Made by a program: the position numbers and the translations under genes. The notes below the pieces were generated by a model. That model ran no database searches, was not told the origin of the DNA, and saw nothing but the letters and a program-made list of their open reading frames with translations. From the NCBI GenBank assembly GCA_903891475.1, contig CAITEP010000038.1, forward strand, positions 1 through 61,505: a DNA stretch of 61,505 bases. The letters run 5' to 3'. Shown here one piece after another: positions 1 to 8,679 of the stretch (the first letter of the stretch is position 1; each line of letters opens with the position of its first letter). This stretch comes from an uncultured Mucilaginibacter sp. (GTDB lineage Bacteria; Bacteroidota; Bacteroidia; Sphingobacteriales; Sphingobacteriaceae).

Positions 1-40
1 ACAGGCCCAACATGCCTTTTTTTAACACTTTTCATAAACA

Positions 41-72
41 AAAAAAGTCAATTGAAATCACTTTCAATTGAC
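41..72 (-). terminator. Intrinsic terminator, leftward
   Basis: A perfect 11-bp inverted repeat (47-57 with 62-72) encloses a 4-nt loop. On the minus strand the stem is followed by a T-rich run (complement of 35-46), so it reads as a terminator for leftward transcription. No minus-strand protein gene lies immediately to its right, so the transcript it would end is unknown and could be non-coding. Confidence 0.6.
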
Positions 73-237
73 CTATCACATCTCGCTTTTAATCAATAAC
101 TTATAAAGGTTTCACCAACCATTTTTGACCACTATATCAAATTTTAATATTATATTTTAAAATAGTTCTATATAATTCAGGAATTGTTTTTCAATATCTA
201 AACTGTATTTTTTCTTACTTATATTTAACAAAATAGG

Positions 238-289
238 TTGGTCAGTATGCATATATCTACAAGTTCGTAGTTTTATGCCTACTGACCAA
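238..289. other. Long imperfect hairpin, possible structured RNA
   Basis: Outer arms 238-247 and 280-289 form a perfect 10-bp inverted repeat. Inside them 249-253 pairs with 274-278 and 257-260 with 267-270, separated by a small internal loop and closed by a 6-nt loop. The result is a 52-nt rod-like hairpin in non-coding DNA. It could be part of a small RNA ended by the leftward terminator at 41-72, or a protein-binding palindrome. No family match is claimed. Confidence 0.35.
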
Positions 290-550
290 TTTCGTTTATT
301 CAAACGCATTATTTAATTCTTTTGTAGGATATAAGGTAACTTTACATATCCACTGCTACTATTTGATTTCATACTACTGAAGGGGAATTTTAAATTAAGT
401 TAACATTAGTGGATGCACTAAAATATGCTTTATCAAAATAATACGATTATATTGTTGCAACTACTTATTCCAACTTAAAAAAACAGCCGATTTTTAAATT
501 ATTTACTCTTTAAAGTGTTTTTGGCATGGTAATTGTTATAATTATGACAG

Positions 551-632
551 ACTGGTAGTCTTACCAGTTCAATTGTGATAAGGTTTAGGTTGAAAGCCCC
601 CAAACAGCAAGTGTGAGGGGGCTTTTATTTTT
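551..632 (+). ncRNA. Candidate small RNA or leader with terminator
   Basis: A 7-bp hairpin with a 4-nt loop (551-557 / 562-568) is followed 24 nt later by a strong rightward terminator: a 9-bp stem (593-601 / 617-625), then a T-rich tract to 632. The terminator ends 72 nt before the start of the DUF2911 gene. No coding frame precedes it, so it ends either a short RNA starting near 548 or a longer one from the gene-free region. A degenerate -7-like element, TAATTATG, lies at 539-546. Function is unknown. Confidence 0.35.
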
Positions 633-647
633 ACAACATTTATATTT

Positions 648-682
648 TTTGTAATGTTATTTTATCATTTTAAATACTATTG
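648..682 (+). promoter_or_regulatory. Possible promoter of DUF2911 gene
   Basis: TTTG at 648-651 and TACTATTG at 675-682 resemble the Bacteroidota -33 TTTG / -7 TAnnTTTG pair, with one mismatch in the -7 element and a spacer of 23 nt. It would give a leader of under 20 nt before the ATG at 705. The site lies downstream of the terminator at 593-632, so the gene would be transcribed independently of the putative RNA. Confidence 0.35.
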
Positions 683-704
683 ATATCTTAGAAGAAAATA
701 TTAT

Positions 705-1553
705 ATGAAAACCCCTATTTCTAGATTATTAGCAACTGTAATTATCGCGTTTATACCATTTATAGTATGTGGCCAAGCCCAATTAATACCAGCATCTAGT
801 CCTAAACAGAAAATTATACAAGATTTTGGCTTGGGTAAAATTACTGTAACATATTCTCGTCCAAATGTAAAGGGAAGGCTAATTTTTGGGGGTATAAATC
901 CATATGGCCAAGTTTGGCGCACCGGAGCAAATGAAGCCACTACGATAAACTTTACTGAAAACGTAATATTGGAAGGACAGAGAGTTCCGGCTGGTACTTA
1001 TTCCTTGTTTACAATACCCGAAAAGGATGAGTGGACTATTATTCTTAATAAAACTGTAGAGCAATGGGGTGCTTATTCCTATAATAAGGATTTGGATTTT
1101 TTACGCGTTTCGGTGAAACCACAAAAATTGAAGAATAAAACCGAATCGTTCACTATTGTTTTTCAGAACAATACCACAAAATCGGCAGATATGGTTTTGT
1201 TATGGGATCAAATTTTAGTACCTATTCATTTTGAGACTGATGACGATGCTAAAATTATTGCCAATATTGATAGTTTGATGAATGGGAATAGAAAACCTTA
1301 TTATTTTAATGCAATTCAATACTATTACGAAAACAATAAAGACATGAATAAAGCGCTGGCTTGGGCTCTAGAAGCTGAAAAGGTTTCGCCAGGCCCTTGG
1401 TATAAGTTATGGGAAGCCAGAATACAATTGAAATTAGGCGACAAGAAGGCAGCGGCAGCTGCAGCTCAGGACGGAATTAATGTGGCTAAAACCAGTAATG
1501 ACGATGAATACATACGCTTAAATAAGGTTGTTCTTGAACAAGCTTCTAAGTAA
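705..1553 (+). CDS. DUF2911 exported protein with TPR-like C-terminus
   Basis: A 282-residue protein with an N-terminal signal peptide (hydrophobic residues about 8-24), so probably periplasmic or envelope-associated. Residues about 30-170 match the DUF2911 family as I recall it, including SPKQKIIQDFGLGKITVTYSRP and the G.VWRTGANEATT stretch typical of Bacteroidota members. The C-terminal third (about 195-282) is helical with TPR-like spacing (ALAWALEAEKVSPGPW, then an Ala-rich helix). The biochemical role of DUF2911 is unknown to me. The next gene follows after only 8 nt, suggesting co-transcription, although the two products have no obvious functional link. Confidence 0.8.
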   Translation: MKTPISRLLATVIIAFIPFIVCGQAQLIPASSPKQKIIQDFGLGKITVTYSRPNVKGRLIFGGINPYGQVWRTGANEATTINFTENVILEGQRVPAGTYSLFTIPEKDEWTIILNKTVEQWGAYSYNKDLDFLRVSVKPQKLKNKTESFTIVFQNNTTKSADMVLLWDQILVPIHFETDDDAKIIANIDSLMNGNRKPYYFNAIQYYYENNKDMNKALAWALEAEKVSPGPWYKLWEARIQLKLGDKKAAAAAAQDGINVAKTSNDDEYIRLNKVVLEQASK

Positions 1554-1561
1554 TTAAACCT

Positions 1562-2134
1562 GTGCTTTTGCTTAATGATTGTTTAACCTATTTTCCAGAT
1601 TTCATAAATCCTGAAGATTCTTTTGTTTACCTAAAATTGCTTTTAGGTAATATAAATTGGCAACAGGAAATCCTCAGAATTTATGGAAGGGAAGTGAAAA
1701 CACCAAGACTAACTGCCTTTTATGGTAATGAAAGTATTGCCTACAAGTATAGTGGCAGCAAATTTTATGCTCAACCTTGGACTGTTGAATTAACTGATAT
1801 AAAAATTAAAACAGAAGAAGTTGCCAATCAAAGATTTAATTGTGTTTTACTCAATTATTACCGTGATGGCAATGATTCTATGGGCTGGCATAGTGATGAC
1901 GAAAAGGAGTTAGGTATAAATCCTATAATCGCTTCTGTTAATTTCGGTGAGGAACGTAGATTTGATTTTAGAAGTAAATTAGACCACAAATTAAAACATA
2001 GCATCGTTTTACAAAATGGTTCACTACTTTTAATGAAAGGCGACATTCAGCATCAATGGCAACATCAAATAGCCAAAACGAAGCACCAAATTGGAGAAAG
2101 AGTTAATTTGACTTTTAGGCTTGTTAAACCTTAA
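1562..2134 (+). CDS. AlkB-like 2OG-Fe(II) oxygenase
   Basis: A 190-residue member of the AlkB family of 2-oxoglutarate/Fe(II) dioxygenases, which oxidatively remove alkyl lesions from nucleic acid bases. The iron triad is visible as His110 and Asp112 (WHSDDE) and His168 (QWQHQIAK). The 2OG-binding pair is Arg180 and Arg186 in ERVNLTFR, and NxYxxxxDxMGWHSD-like spacing is present (LLNYYRDGNDSMGWH). Translation starts at GTG, 8 nt after the preceding stop; no upstream ATG fits, so it is probably translated from the same mRNA. The length resembles ALKBH2/3-type bacterial proteins rather than the longer E. coli AlkB. The family call is strong; the substrate is not determinable. Confidence 0.88.
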   Translation: MLLLNDCLTYFPDFINPEDSFVYLKLLLGNINWQQEILRIYGREVKTPRLTAFYGNESIAYKYSGSKFYAQPWTVELTDIKIKTEEVANQRFNCVLLNYYRDGNDSMGWHSDDEKELGINPIIASVNFGEERRFDFRSKLDHKLKHSIVLQNGSLLLMKGDIQHQWQHQIAKTKHQIGERVNLTFRLVKP

Positions 2135-2275
2135 CGGTTTTATCGTTATATAAGTATTTAATTTTTATTCTGACAATTTGTCAAGTAAAACTGAAATCTT
2201 TTCATATCTGAATGTTCCAAATAAATATCACTTTAAAACATTACTCCGCTTACTAAATGAACAATATCCTTTTTC

Positions 2276-2614
2276 ATGGTAACTTCTAAAGATAATGCCG
2301 AGCACTATAATTGGGGCAATCAATGTGACGGCTGGCATTTACTAAAATCGGAAACTTTGAGCGTAATACAAGAGCGAATGCCCCCTGATACCTCTGAACA
2401 AGAACATTACCATATTTTAGCCCAACAGGTATTCTACATCCTATCGGGCACTGCCACCTTTATTTTGGATGGTAACTTAATAATTGTTGAAGCAAATCAA
2501 TCTGTAATTATACCTAAAGGGGTAGGGCATTGTATAAAAAACCTTAGTAATATCGATCTCCATTTTTTGGTAATATCAGAACCAAAGGCTCATGGCGATA
2601 GGGTAAATATTTAG
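2276..2614 (+). CDS. Small cupin-domain protein
   Basis: A 112-residue single-domain cupin. Motif 1 is visible as EHYH (His44, His46) followed by Q51, where many cupins have Glu, and the G in YILSGTA. Motif 2 is IPKGVGHCIKNL with His85. Three His plus Gln could still hold a divalent metal. There is no signal peptide, so it is cytosolic. It resembles small mannose-6-phosphate-isomerase-like or dioxygenase-like cupins; the substrate is unknown. It stands alone between the AlkB gene (141 nt upstream) and the convergent rhamnosidase gene, 21 nt away. Confidence 0.8.
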   Translation: MVTSKDNAEHYNWGNQCDGWHLLKSETLSVIQERMPPDTSEQEHYHILAQQVFYILSGTATFILDGNLIIVEANQSVIIPKGVGHCIKNLSNIDLHFLVISEPKAHGDRVNI

Positions 2615-2635
2615 CTCCATCGTTTCATTAAAAGG

Positions 2636-5377
2636 TTATTTCTGCTTGATCTCACAACCAAAATGGTAAGCTCCCGAACCTACATTTAAAGCAACATAGC
2701 CAGCAATAGGCTCTACAATTTTTATTTCCATCGAGCCATTTATAGGTTTATCACTCTCAGTTATTCCATTGATATTAATAGTTGGTATGTAAACAGTGGC
2801 ATTTGTGTTTGCCGGTATTTCAATATTTAAAGAAAATTTATTTCCATCTACCTTCCAGCTTGAAACTATTTTCCCGTAATTGGTTTGGTATTCCGCTGCC
2901 GCGTTTTGTAAACTACCGCCTATTGTTGGTTTAATTATAATTTGTTTGTAACCTGGCTCATCTTCCTTTGTGTCAATTCCGGCAATAACCCGGTACATCC
3001 AATCTCCTATAGCACCGTATGCATAATGGTTGTATGAATTCATTGTTGGGGTTTCGAAACTACCATCTGGTTTAATACCATCCCAGCGTTCCCAAATGGT
3101 GGTGGCACCCATTTTTACAGGATATAACCATGATGGATAAGTATCTTGCAAAAGAAGCCTGTATGCCACATTTGCATAGCCAAAACGACTTAAAACATGA
3201 CAAAGGTAAGGAGTTCCCAAAAAACCTGTTGTTAAGTGTGCATCATATCTTTTAATATTATTAACCAGCCTATCAGCTGCCTGTTGCCTTAAGTTTTCGG
3301 GAAGCATGTCAAATTCCAATGCAAGCACATAAGCAGTTTGCGTGTCGGATGAGATTAAACCATTGGGAGTAACATATTCATTTAAATAAGCCAATTTAAT
3401 TTTATTGAGTAGTTGGGTATAATTTTCTACATCTTCTGTTTTCCCCAAAACTTTTGCAGAATTAATTAGTAATTGAGTGGAATGAGCATAAAAGCATTGG
3501 GCAATTAAATATTTATTAGTAATAGCCGAACTGCCATCTGTATCATCATTTACACTATAAAAAAGCCAGTCTCCAAAATGGAAGCCTGAATTCCATAAAT
3601 CGTTTTTACTCTTCGTGTGCATAAACTCAACCCAAGCCTTCATGCTACCATATTGGTCAGCCAGTATTTGTTTATCGCCATAAGCCAAATACATGTTCCA
3701 TGGGATAATAGTAGCAACATCGGCCCAGCCTGTGCTTCCTCCGGGACCGGTATTGCCCTTGCCTATCACATTAGGAATAACAAATGGAACACTACCATCG
3801 GCATATTGGTCGGCTGCCACATCTTTCATCCACTTGGTAAAAAAGTTGTGCACATTCATGTTAAATGATGCGGTTCTTGAAAACACCTGAGCGTCGCCAG
3901 TCCATCCTAGTCGTTCGTCGCGTTGTGGGCAATCAGTCGGCACGTCTAAAAAATTACCCCTTTGTCCCCATTGTATGTTATGTTGAAGTTGATTAACTAA
4001 TATATTAGAACATGTAAATTTCCCCATAGGTACCATATCCGAGTAGATTGCAACAGCTGTAAAATCTTCTGGATTTAAATCACCTGAATAACCCTCAACC
4101 TTTACATATCGGAAACCTTGCCAAGTAAATTTGGGCTCAAATACCTCATCCTTGCTGCCGCCTAGTATATATACATCTTGCGATTTAGCAGTTCTAAGGT
4201 TATCGGTATAAAAATTTCCGGACTTATCAATCACCTCCGCATGCGATAGGGTGATTTTATCACCTGCTTTGCCCTTTACTTTCATTTGTACATAACCCAC
4301 CAAGTTTTGTCCGAAATCAATCACCTTTTCACCTTTTGGTGTGGTAAATATTTTTACCGGGCTAAATGTTTCATGCTTCCGTACAGGTTCATTTACGGTA
4401 GCAATTAGTTTCGTTTTATCAAAATCATTAATTGTTACCCCAAACCAACTATCGGCATTAAAATTGGGGGTCGACCAGCCTTTTTGCTCCATCCTATTAT
4501 CTACTATGGTCCCATAATAAATTTCGGCATATCGTACGGAGCTGGTGGATGATTTCCAGCTCTCGTCGGTTATAATGCTTTGTTTAGTACCATCGGTATA
4601 AGTAATTTCCAATTGCAATAAAAGCGATATATCTTTTCCATAAAGGTTCGGTTTTGGGTCATAACCAATATAACCTCTATACCAACCATTGCCCAACTCG
4701 GCACCAATAGCATTTGCGCCAGACACTAATAATGAAGTTACATCATAAGCTTGGTATTGTAAACGCTTGTTGTAGCTTGTCCAACCGGGTGTTAATAAAG
4801 CGTCGCCAATTTTATGTCCATTTAATTGCGCTTCATAAAGACCGTGCGAGGTAATATAGGCAGTTGCCGAAAAAATCTTCTTGGTTATTTGAAAGCCTTT
4901 TCTAAATACCGGGCTTGGTCTGTTTACAGAATCTTCTTTAAAGCCAGGTGAAATCCATTTTGCTTTCCAGTCGGTTGGCGACAATAAACCCATTTGAAAA
5001 GTAGCTTCTTTGCTCCAGTCGCTCATTTTACCCAGATTATCGGTAATACGTACTTGCCAATAATACTTCTCGCCCGCTAATAGTTTTTCACCATTGTAGG
5101 CGATATAGGCCGATTGGTCGGATGATATCTTTCCGCTATTCCAAACCACATACTTTCCATTTTTTAGATTCTTGTACCTGCTTACCTTTATTTCGTAGGC
5201 GGATTGCATTACCCCGTGCCTATTGCCAGCATCTAATTGCCAACTAAAACGAGGCTGCAAAGCATCAAGGCTAAGCGGATTGTCCTGATTTTCTATCAGT
5301 AAGTGCACAACCTTTACTTGAGCCAAACAATTAAAAGCTAAACAAATGGCTAGGAAAAACAGGGCATATTTTTTCAT
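2636..5377 (-). CDS. Exported alpha-L-rhamnosidase (GH78)
   Basis: A large glycoside hydrolase of about 913 residues. ATG at 5377 is chosen because it begins a clean signal peptide (MKKYALFFLAICLAFNCLAQ); an in-frame start 12 codons upstream would put polar residues before it. Family features are an N-terminal beta-sandwich region, the GH78 hallmark DCPQRDERLGWTGDAQ near residues 480-497 carrying acidic active-site residues, and a C-terminal (alpha/alpha)6 barrel with W..P..MGATTIWERWDG near its end. It would release L-rhamnose from glycans or glycosides in the periplasm or at the surface. No SusC/SusD pair or other sugar genes are adjacent, so this is not a classical polysaccharide utilisation locus. 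Confidence 0.92.
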   Translation of the reverse strand: MKKYALFFLAICLAFNCLAQVKVVHLLIENQDNPLSLDALQPRFSWQLDAGNRHGVMQSAYEIKVSRYKNLKNGKYVVWNSGKISSDQSAYIAYNGEKLLAGEKYYWQVRITDNLGKMSDWSKEATFQMGLLSPTDWKAKWISPGFKEDSVNRPSPVFRKGFQITKKIFSATAYITSHGLYEAQLNGHKIGDALLTPGWTSYNKRLQYQAYDVTSLLVSGANAIGAELGNGWYRGYIGYDPKPNLYGKDISLLLQLEITYTDGTKQSIITDESWKSSTSSVRYAEIYYGTIVDNRMEQKGWSTPNFNADSWFGVTINDFDKTKLIATVNEPVRKHETFSPVKIFTTPKGEKVIDFGQNLVGYVQMKVKGKAGDKITLSHAEVIDKSGNFYTDNLRTAKSQDVYILGGSKDEVFEPKFTWQGFRYVKVEGYSGDLNPEDFTAVAIYSDMVPMGKFTCSNILVNQLQHNIQWGQRGNFLDVPTDCPQRDERLGWTGDAQVFSRTASFNMNVHNFFTKWMKDVAADQYADGSVPFVIPNVIGKGNTGPGGSTGWADVATIIPWNMYLAYGDKQILADQYGSMKAWVEFMHTKSKNDLWNSGFHFGDWLFYSVNDDTDGSSAITNKYLIAQCFYAHSTQLLINSAKVLGKTEDVENYTQLLNKIKLAYLNEYVTPNGLISSDTQTAYVLALEFDMLPENLRQQAADRLVNNIKRYDAHLTTGFLGTPYLCHVLSRFGYANVAYRLLLQDTYPSWLYPVKMGATTIWERWDGIKPDGSFETPTMNSYNHYAYGAIGDWMYRVIAGIDTKEDEPGYKQIIIKPTIGGSLQNAAAEYQTNYGKIVSSWKVDGNKFSLNIEIPANTNATVYIPTININGITESDKPINGSMEIKIVEPIAGYVALNVGSGAYHFGCEIKQK

Positions 5378-5745
5378 GGAGCTATTAAATTGGGTTTTAA
5401 ATAGATAGGGCAATTTAAAAAAATTATTGATTAAAAGTGCTTGGTAATATATTTTTTAAAAACGTAAAGGGAGAGAAATGTCTGTAATATTTGCATTGAA
5501 ATAAACCTAAAATAATTGTTTTGGAAATACTTTTTGATAGCATGAACATCATTAATTAGTATTAACATGTAAATAAGTTTACAAGCCTCTTTTTTTATAA
5601 ATCCTTTTTAGATGGAGATGAGCCTGCTAATATTTATCACACAAGTCAGTCTTTTATTTAAAATACTAAATGTTGTTGTTCTATTTAAAAAAACCTTTTC
5701 TAAATATCATATTTATGCTTACATTTGCGGGCTAATTGTGGCTCC
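5378..5745. other. Divergent intergenic region
   Basis: This gap separates the divergent rhamnosidase and yceD genes. It is AT-rich with no convincing open frame. The only recognisable element is the promoter for yceD at 5696-5727. I saw no clear -7 element for the rhamnosidase gene and no regulator-type palindrome. Confidence 0.5.
5696..5727 (+). promoter_or_regulatory. Promoter of the yceD-rpmF-plsX-fabH operon
   Basis: A perfect Bacteroidota -7 element TACATTTG lies at 5720-5727, with a T-run (TTTTC, 5696-5700) 19 nt upstream in the -33 position. Transcription would begin near 5732. This rules out the in-frame TTG at 5725, which lies inside the -7 element, and points to the TTG at 5746 as the start codon of yceD. 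Confidence 0.65.
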
Positions 5746-6273
5746 TTGAAATCGCTTAAAAACTATTCGGTTCCATTTACCGGGCTCAAACTAGGGAAGC
5801 ACCTGTTTGAATTTGATATTAATGATGCTTTTTTCGACGAATTTGAATATTCGCTTGTAAAAAAAGCCAATCTTAAGTGCACGGTTGAGTTAGATAAGCA
5901 GGAAACTATGCTGGTGCTTAGTTTTCATATAAAAGGTACTATTGACGCGAATTGCGACCGTTGTTTATCGCCCTATCCATTACAAATGGATATTAAAGAA
6001 CAACAGGTAGCAAAATTTAGTGAAGAAGAAGCAGACCCCGATGAAGAGCTGATTATTTTAACTAAAAACGATCATGATATTAATATTGCAGGGTTGGTAT
6101 ATGAATACATCAATGTAGCCATGCCATTTATCACAGTTTGTGATAATGTTGGAAATACCCCTTGGTGCGATAAAGAAATGCTGGATAGTTTGAATAAGCT
6201 TACAGCCGATACTGAACAAAAGGAAAAAACAGACCCAAGGTGGGATGTTTTAAAAAAATTAAACGAAAAATAA
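5746..6273 (+). CDS. YceD-like DUF177 protein
   Basis: About 175 residues of the DUF177/YceD family, linked in many bacteria to large-subunit rRNA maturation and almost always located just upstream of rpmF, as here. The family core is seen in the Cys pair of DANCDRCLSPY and the acidic segment that follows. The C-terminus PRWDVLKKLNEK is typical of the Bacteroidota form. I chose TTG at 5746 (MKSLKNYSVPFTGLKLG) because the upstream TTG at 5725 overlaps the -7 promoter element. The leader would then be very short. rpmF follows after 13 nt. Confidence 0.85.
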   Translation: MKSLKNYSVPFTGLKLGKHLFEFDINDAFFDEFEYSLVKKANLKCTVELDKQETMLVLSFHIKGTIDANCDRCLSPYPLQMDIKEQQVAKFSEEEADPDEELIILTKNDHDINIAGLVYEYINVAMPFITVCDNVGNTPWCDKEMLDSLNKLTADTEQKEKTDPRWDVLKKLNEK

Positions 6274-6286
6274 ATAAGGGTTTATT

Positions 6287-6478
6287 ATGCCACATCCAAA
6301 ACGTAAAATATCGAAATCAAGAAGAGATAAGCGTCGTACGCATGACAATGCTGTTGCGCCAACACTTACTACTTGCAAAAATACCGGCGCGGTACATTTA
6401 CCTCACCGTGCTTACACCGTTGATGGTAATGTATACTATAACGGTAAATTATTGATTGAGAAAGCAGCCGTAGCATAA
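6287..6478 (+). CDS. rpmF: 50S ribosomal protein L32
   Basis: A 63-residue L32 with the standard start MPHPKRKISKSRRDKRRTHD. It belongs to the zinc-free type: only one Cys remains (in TTCKNT) where zinc-binding L32 has CxxC pairs. The position between yceD and plsX is the classical arrangement coupling ribosome and lipid synthesis genes. It ends 14 nt before plsX. Confidence 0.97.
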   Translation: MPHPKRKISKSRRDKRRTHDNAVAPTLTTCKNTGAVHLPHRAYTVDGNVYYNGKLLIEKAAVA

Positions 6479-6492
6479 CCAAATTTTCTACC

Positions 6493-7431
6493 ATGAAGAT
6501 TGGCTTAGATATTATGGGAGGCGATTTCGCCCCACAGGCAACTGTCTTAGGGGCAATTGCTGCTAATAAATCATTACAAGCCGGTCAGAAGCTGGTTTTA
6601 ATTGGCGATCAAGATGTTGCCATAAAAATTATAAACGAGCAGGGTGCTAATCCAGCCGATTTTGAGTTTGTTCATACCACCGAAGTAATTGGTATGGGCG
6701 AACACCCTACAAAGGCTATTTCGCATAAGCAAGATTCAAGCATAGCAGTTGGGTTTAAATTATTAAAAAGCGGCGAAATAGCCGCTTTTTCGTCTGCTGG
6801 AAACAGCGGTGCCATGTTGGTTGGCTCCATGTTTAGCGTAAAGGCAATTCCTGGTGTACTAAGGCCAGCAATTACCTGCGTAATACCTAAGCTAAAGGAT
6901 GGCATAGGTATTTTGCTTGACGTAGGTGCCAATGCCGATTGTAAGCCGGAGTTTTTGGTTCAATTCGGTATTTTAGGAAGCCTGTTTGCCCAATATGTTT
7001 ATGATATTAAAAACCCAAGGGTTGCTTTGATGAACATAGGCGAAGAAGAGGAAAAGGGCAATATGCTTGCACTTGGTACCTATCCGCTACTAAAAGAAAG
7101 CAAACATATCAACTTTGTAGGCAATATAGAAGGTAGGGATGTATTTAGTGAAACGTCAGACGTTATTGTTTGCGATGGTTTTACTGGTAATATCATCCTA
7201 AAATTGGCCGAATCTTTTTATGTGGTATCATTAAAGAGAAAAATAAAAGACGAATTCTTCGATAAATTTAACTATGAGCAATACGGAGGTAGCCCTATAC
7301 TTGGGGTAAACGCGCCAGTAGTTGTTGGTCATGGTATATCAAATCCGGAAGCCATAAAAAATATGGTGCTCCTATCAAAACAGATGGTTGAAAGTTCACT
7401 TGTTGATAAAATTAAACAAGCTTTCCAGTAA
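6493..7431 (+). CDS. plsX: Phosphate acyltransferase PlsX
   Basis: A 312-residue PlsX, which makes acyl-phosphate from acyl-ACP for the PlsY step of phospholipid synthesis. It acts as a peripheral membrane enzyme. Diagnostic features are the N-terminus MKIGLDIMGGDFAP, the SSAGNSGAML stretch, DVGANADCKPEFLVQFG and VCDGFTGNIILK. The length is normal. It sits 14 nt after rpmF and 12 nt before fabH, in a conserved lipid operon. Confidence 0.97.
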   Translation: MKIGLDIMGGDFAPQATVLGAIAANKSLQAGQKLVLIGDQDVAIKIINEQGANPADFEFVHTTEVIGMGEHPTKAISHKQDSSIAVGFKLLKSGEIAAFSSAGNSGAMLVGSMFSVKAIPGVLRPAITCVIPKLKDGIGILLDVGANADCKPEFLVQFGILGSLFAQYVYDIKNPRVALMNIGEEEEKGNMLALGTYPLLKESKHINFVGNIEGRDVFSETSDVIVCDGFTGNIILKLAESFYVVSLKRKIKDEFFDKFNYEQYGGSPILGVNAPVVVGHGISNPEAIKNMVLLSKQMVESSLVDKIKQAFQ

Positions 7432-7443
7432 AACCCCAAATAA

Positions 7444-8433
7444 ATGAATAAAATGCATGCAGCTATTACAGCTGTGAATGGTTATGTGCCCGATTATGTG
7501 CTTACTAACCATGAGCTGGAAACAATGGTTGACACTAACGATGAATGGATAACCACCCGCACAGGCATTAAAGAACGCAGAATTTTAAAAGGTGAAGGAT
7601 TAGCCACCTCTGATATGGCAGTTCCGGCTGTAAGCGGTCTCTTGAAAAAGCGGGGAATATCCGCTGATGAAATCGACCTCATTATTTTTTGTACCACTAC
7701 ACCCGATAGGGTATTCCCGGCAACGGCAAATATATTGGCTTATAAAATTGGTGCCGTAAACGCCTGGGGTTATGATTTGCAGGCTACCTGCTCGGGCTTT
7801 TTATTTGGCCTTACAACGGGCGCTCAATTTATTGAAAGCGGAAAGCATAAAAAGGTTTTGGTTGTTGGTGGCGATAAAATGTCGTCAATGATAAATTATG
7901 CCGACCGTAAAACTTGCATCATATTTGGTGATGGTTGCGGGGCAGTACTATTGGAACCTAATGAAGAGGGCAATGGGCTGATTGATTCGGTTTTAAAAAG
8001 CGATGGTTCTGGCGTGCAGTTCCTAAACCAAAAGGCAGGTGGTTCATTATATCCTACAAGCCACGAAACAGTAGATGCCAACGAGCATTATTTGTATCAG
8101 GAAGGGCAGGCGGTATTTAAGTTTGCGGTTACCAATATGGCAGATGTAGCTGCCGAGGTAATGGATCGTAATAATTTGAAGTCCGAAGATATCGCATGGT
8201 TGGTACCACATCAGGCTAATAAGCGTATAATTGATGCCACTGCTACACGTACAGGAGTTAGTGCCGATAAAGTGATTATCAACATTGAAAAATATGGCAA
8301 CACCACCAATGGTACCTTACCGCTGTGCCTGTGGGAATGGGAAGATAAATTTAAAAAGGGCGATAATTTAATTTTGGCCGCTTTTGGTGGAGGATTTACC
8401 TGGGGTGCCGTATATTTAAAATGGGCTTATTAA
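7444..8433 (+). CDS. fabH: 3-oxoacyl-ACP synthase III, first copy
   Basis: A 329-residue KAS III that starts fatty acid elongation by condensing an acyl-CoA primer with malonyl-ACP. The Cys-His-Asn triad is intact: Cys in [11 protein letters not shown], His in [10 protein letters not shown], Asn in [11 protein letters not shown]. It follows plsX by 12 nt and so should be expressed from the yceD promoter. A second, closely similar fabH lies 246 nt downstream. The two proteins differ at about 44 of 329 positions by eye, including Tyr100/Asp, Val104/Lys and Thr115/Ala just before the catalytic Cys. In Bacteroidota FabH commonly accepts branched primers; which primer this copy prefers cannot be read from sequence. 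Confidence 0.95.
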   Translation: MNKMHAAITAVNGYVPDYVLTNHELETMVDTNDEWITTRTGIKERRILKGEGLATSDMAVPAVSGLLKKRGISADEIDLIIFCTTTPDRVFPATANILAYKIGAVNAWGYDLQATCSGFLFGLTTGAQFIESGKHKKVLVVGGDKMSSMINYADRKTCIIFGDGCGAVLLEPNEEGNGLIDSVLKSDGSGVQFLNQKAGGSLYPTSHETVDANEHYLYQEGQAVFKFAVTNMADVAAEVMDRNNLKSEDIAWLVPHQANKRIIDATATRTGVSADKVIINIEKYGNTTNGTLPLCLWEWEDKFKKGDNLILAAFGGGFTWGAVYLKWAY

Positions 8434-8679
8434 TAGCGTTAGTTTGAAACGTGTTAATATTAAGTGATACTGAACTTGAAATAGGCCACTAAATTTGCCA
8501 ATTCTGCATTATAAATTGATAAATATTGCATCTTTTATGAAAAAATTTTCATAATTAAGAAATAATAGAAACATTTGTAGTGTTGCTATTTAATTGGGAT
8601 GGGTGAGATGGTAATTTTAAAATCCTCATATTTGAATTTTTAAACCAACTATATAACGTTTTTAGTAAATAAAAAAACA

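Larger units (their letters stand above)
1..704. other. Gene-free region with several hairpins
   Basis: No open frame on either strand looks like a gene here. The stretch is AT-rich and holds a leftward terminator-like hairpin (47-72), a long imperfect hairpin (238-289), a smaller bulged hairpin (327-351), and a short hairpin (551-568) followed by a rightward terminator (593-632). These structures are described separately. The density of structure without coding potential suggests one or more small RNAs or a leader region, but no known RNA family was recognised. Confidence 0.5.

Noticed and set aside
551..568. Hairpin before the terminator as part of a tRNA
   Set aside because: No acceptor stem, anticodon arm or CCA-compatible end could be drawn around it.
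3617..3890. Two plus-strand open frames inside the rhamnosidase gene
   Set aside because: They are antisense to highly conserved GH78 coding sequence, have no homology-like motifs and no promoter or start context; shadows of codon bias.
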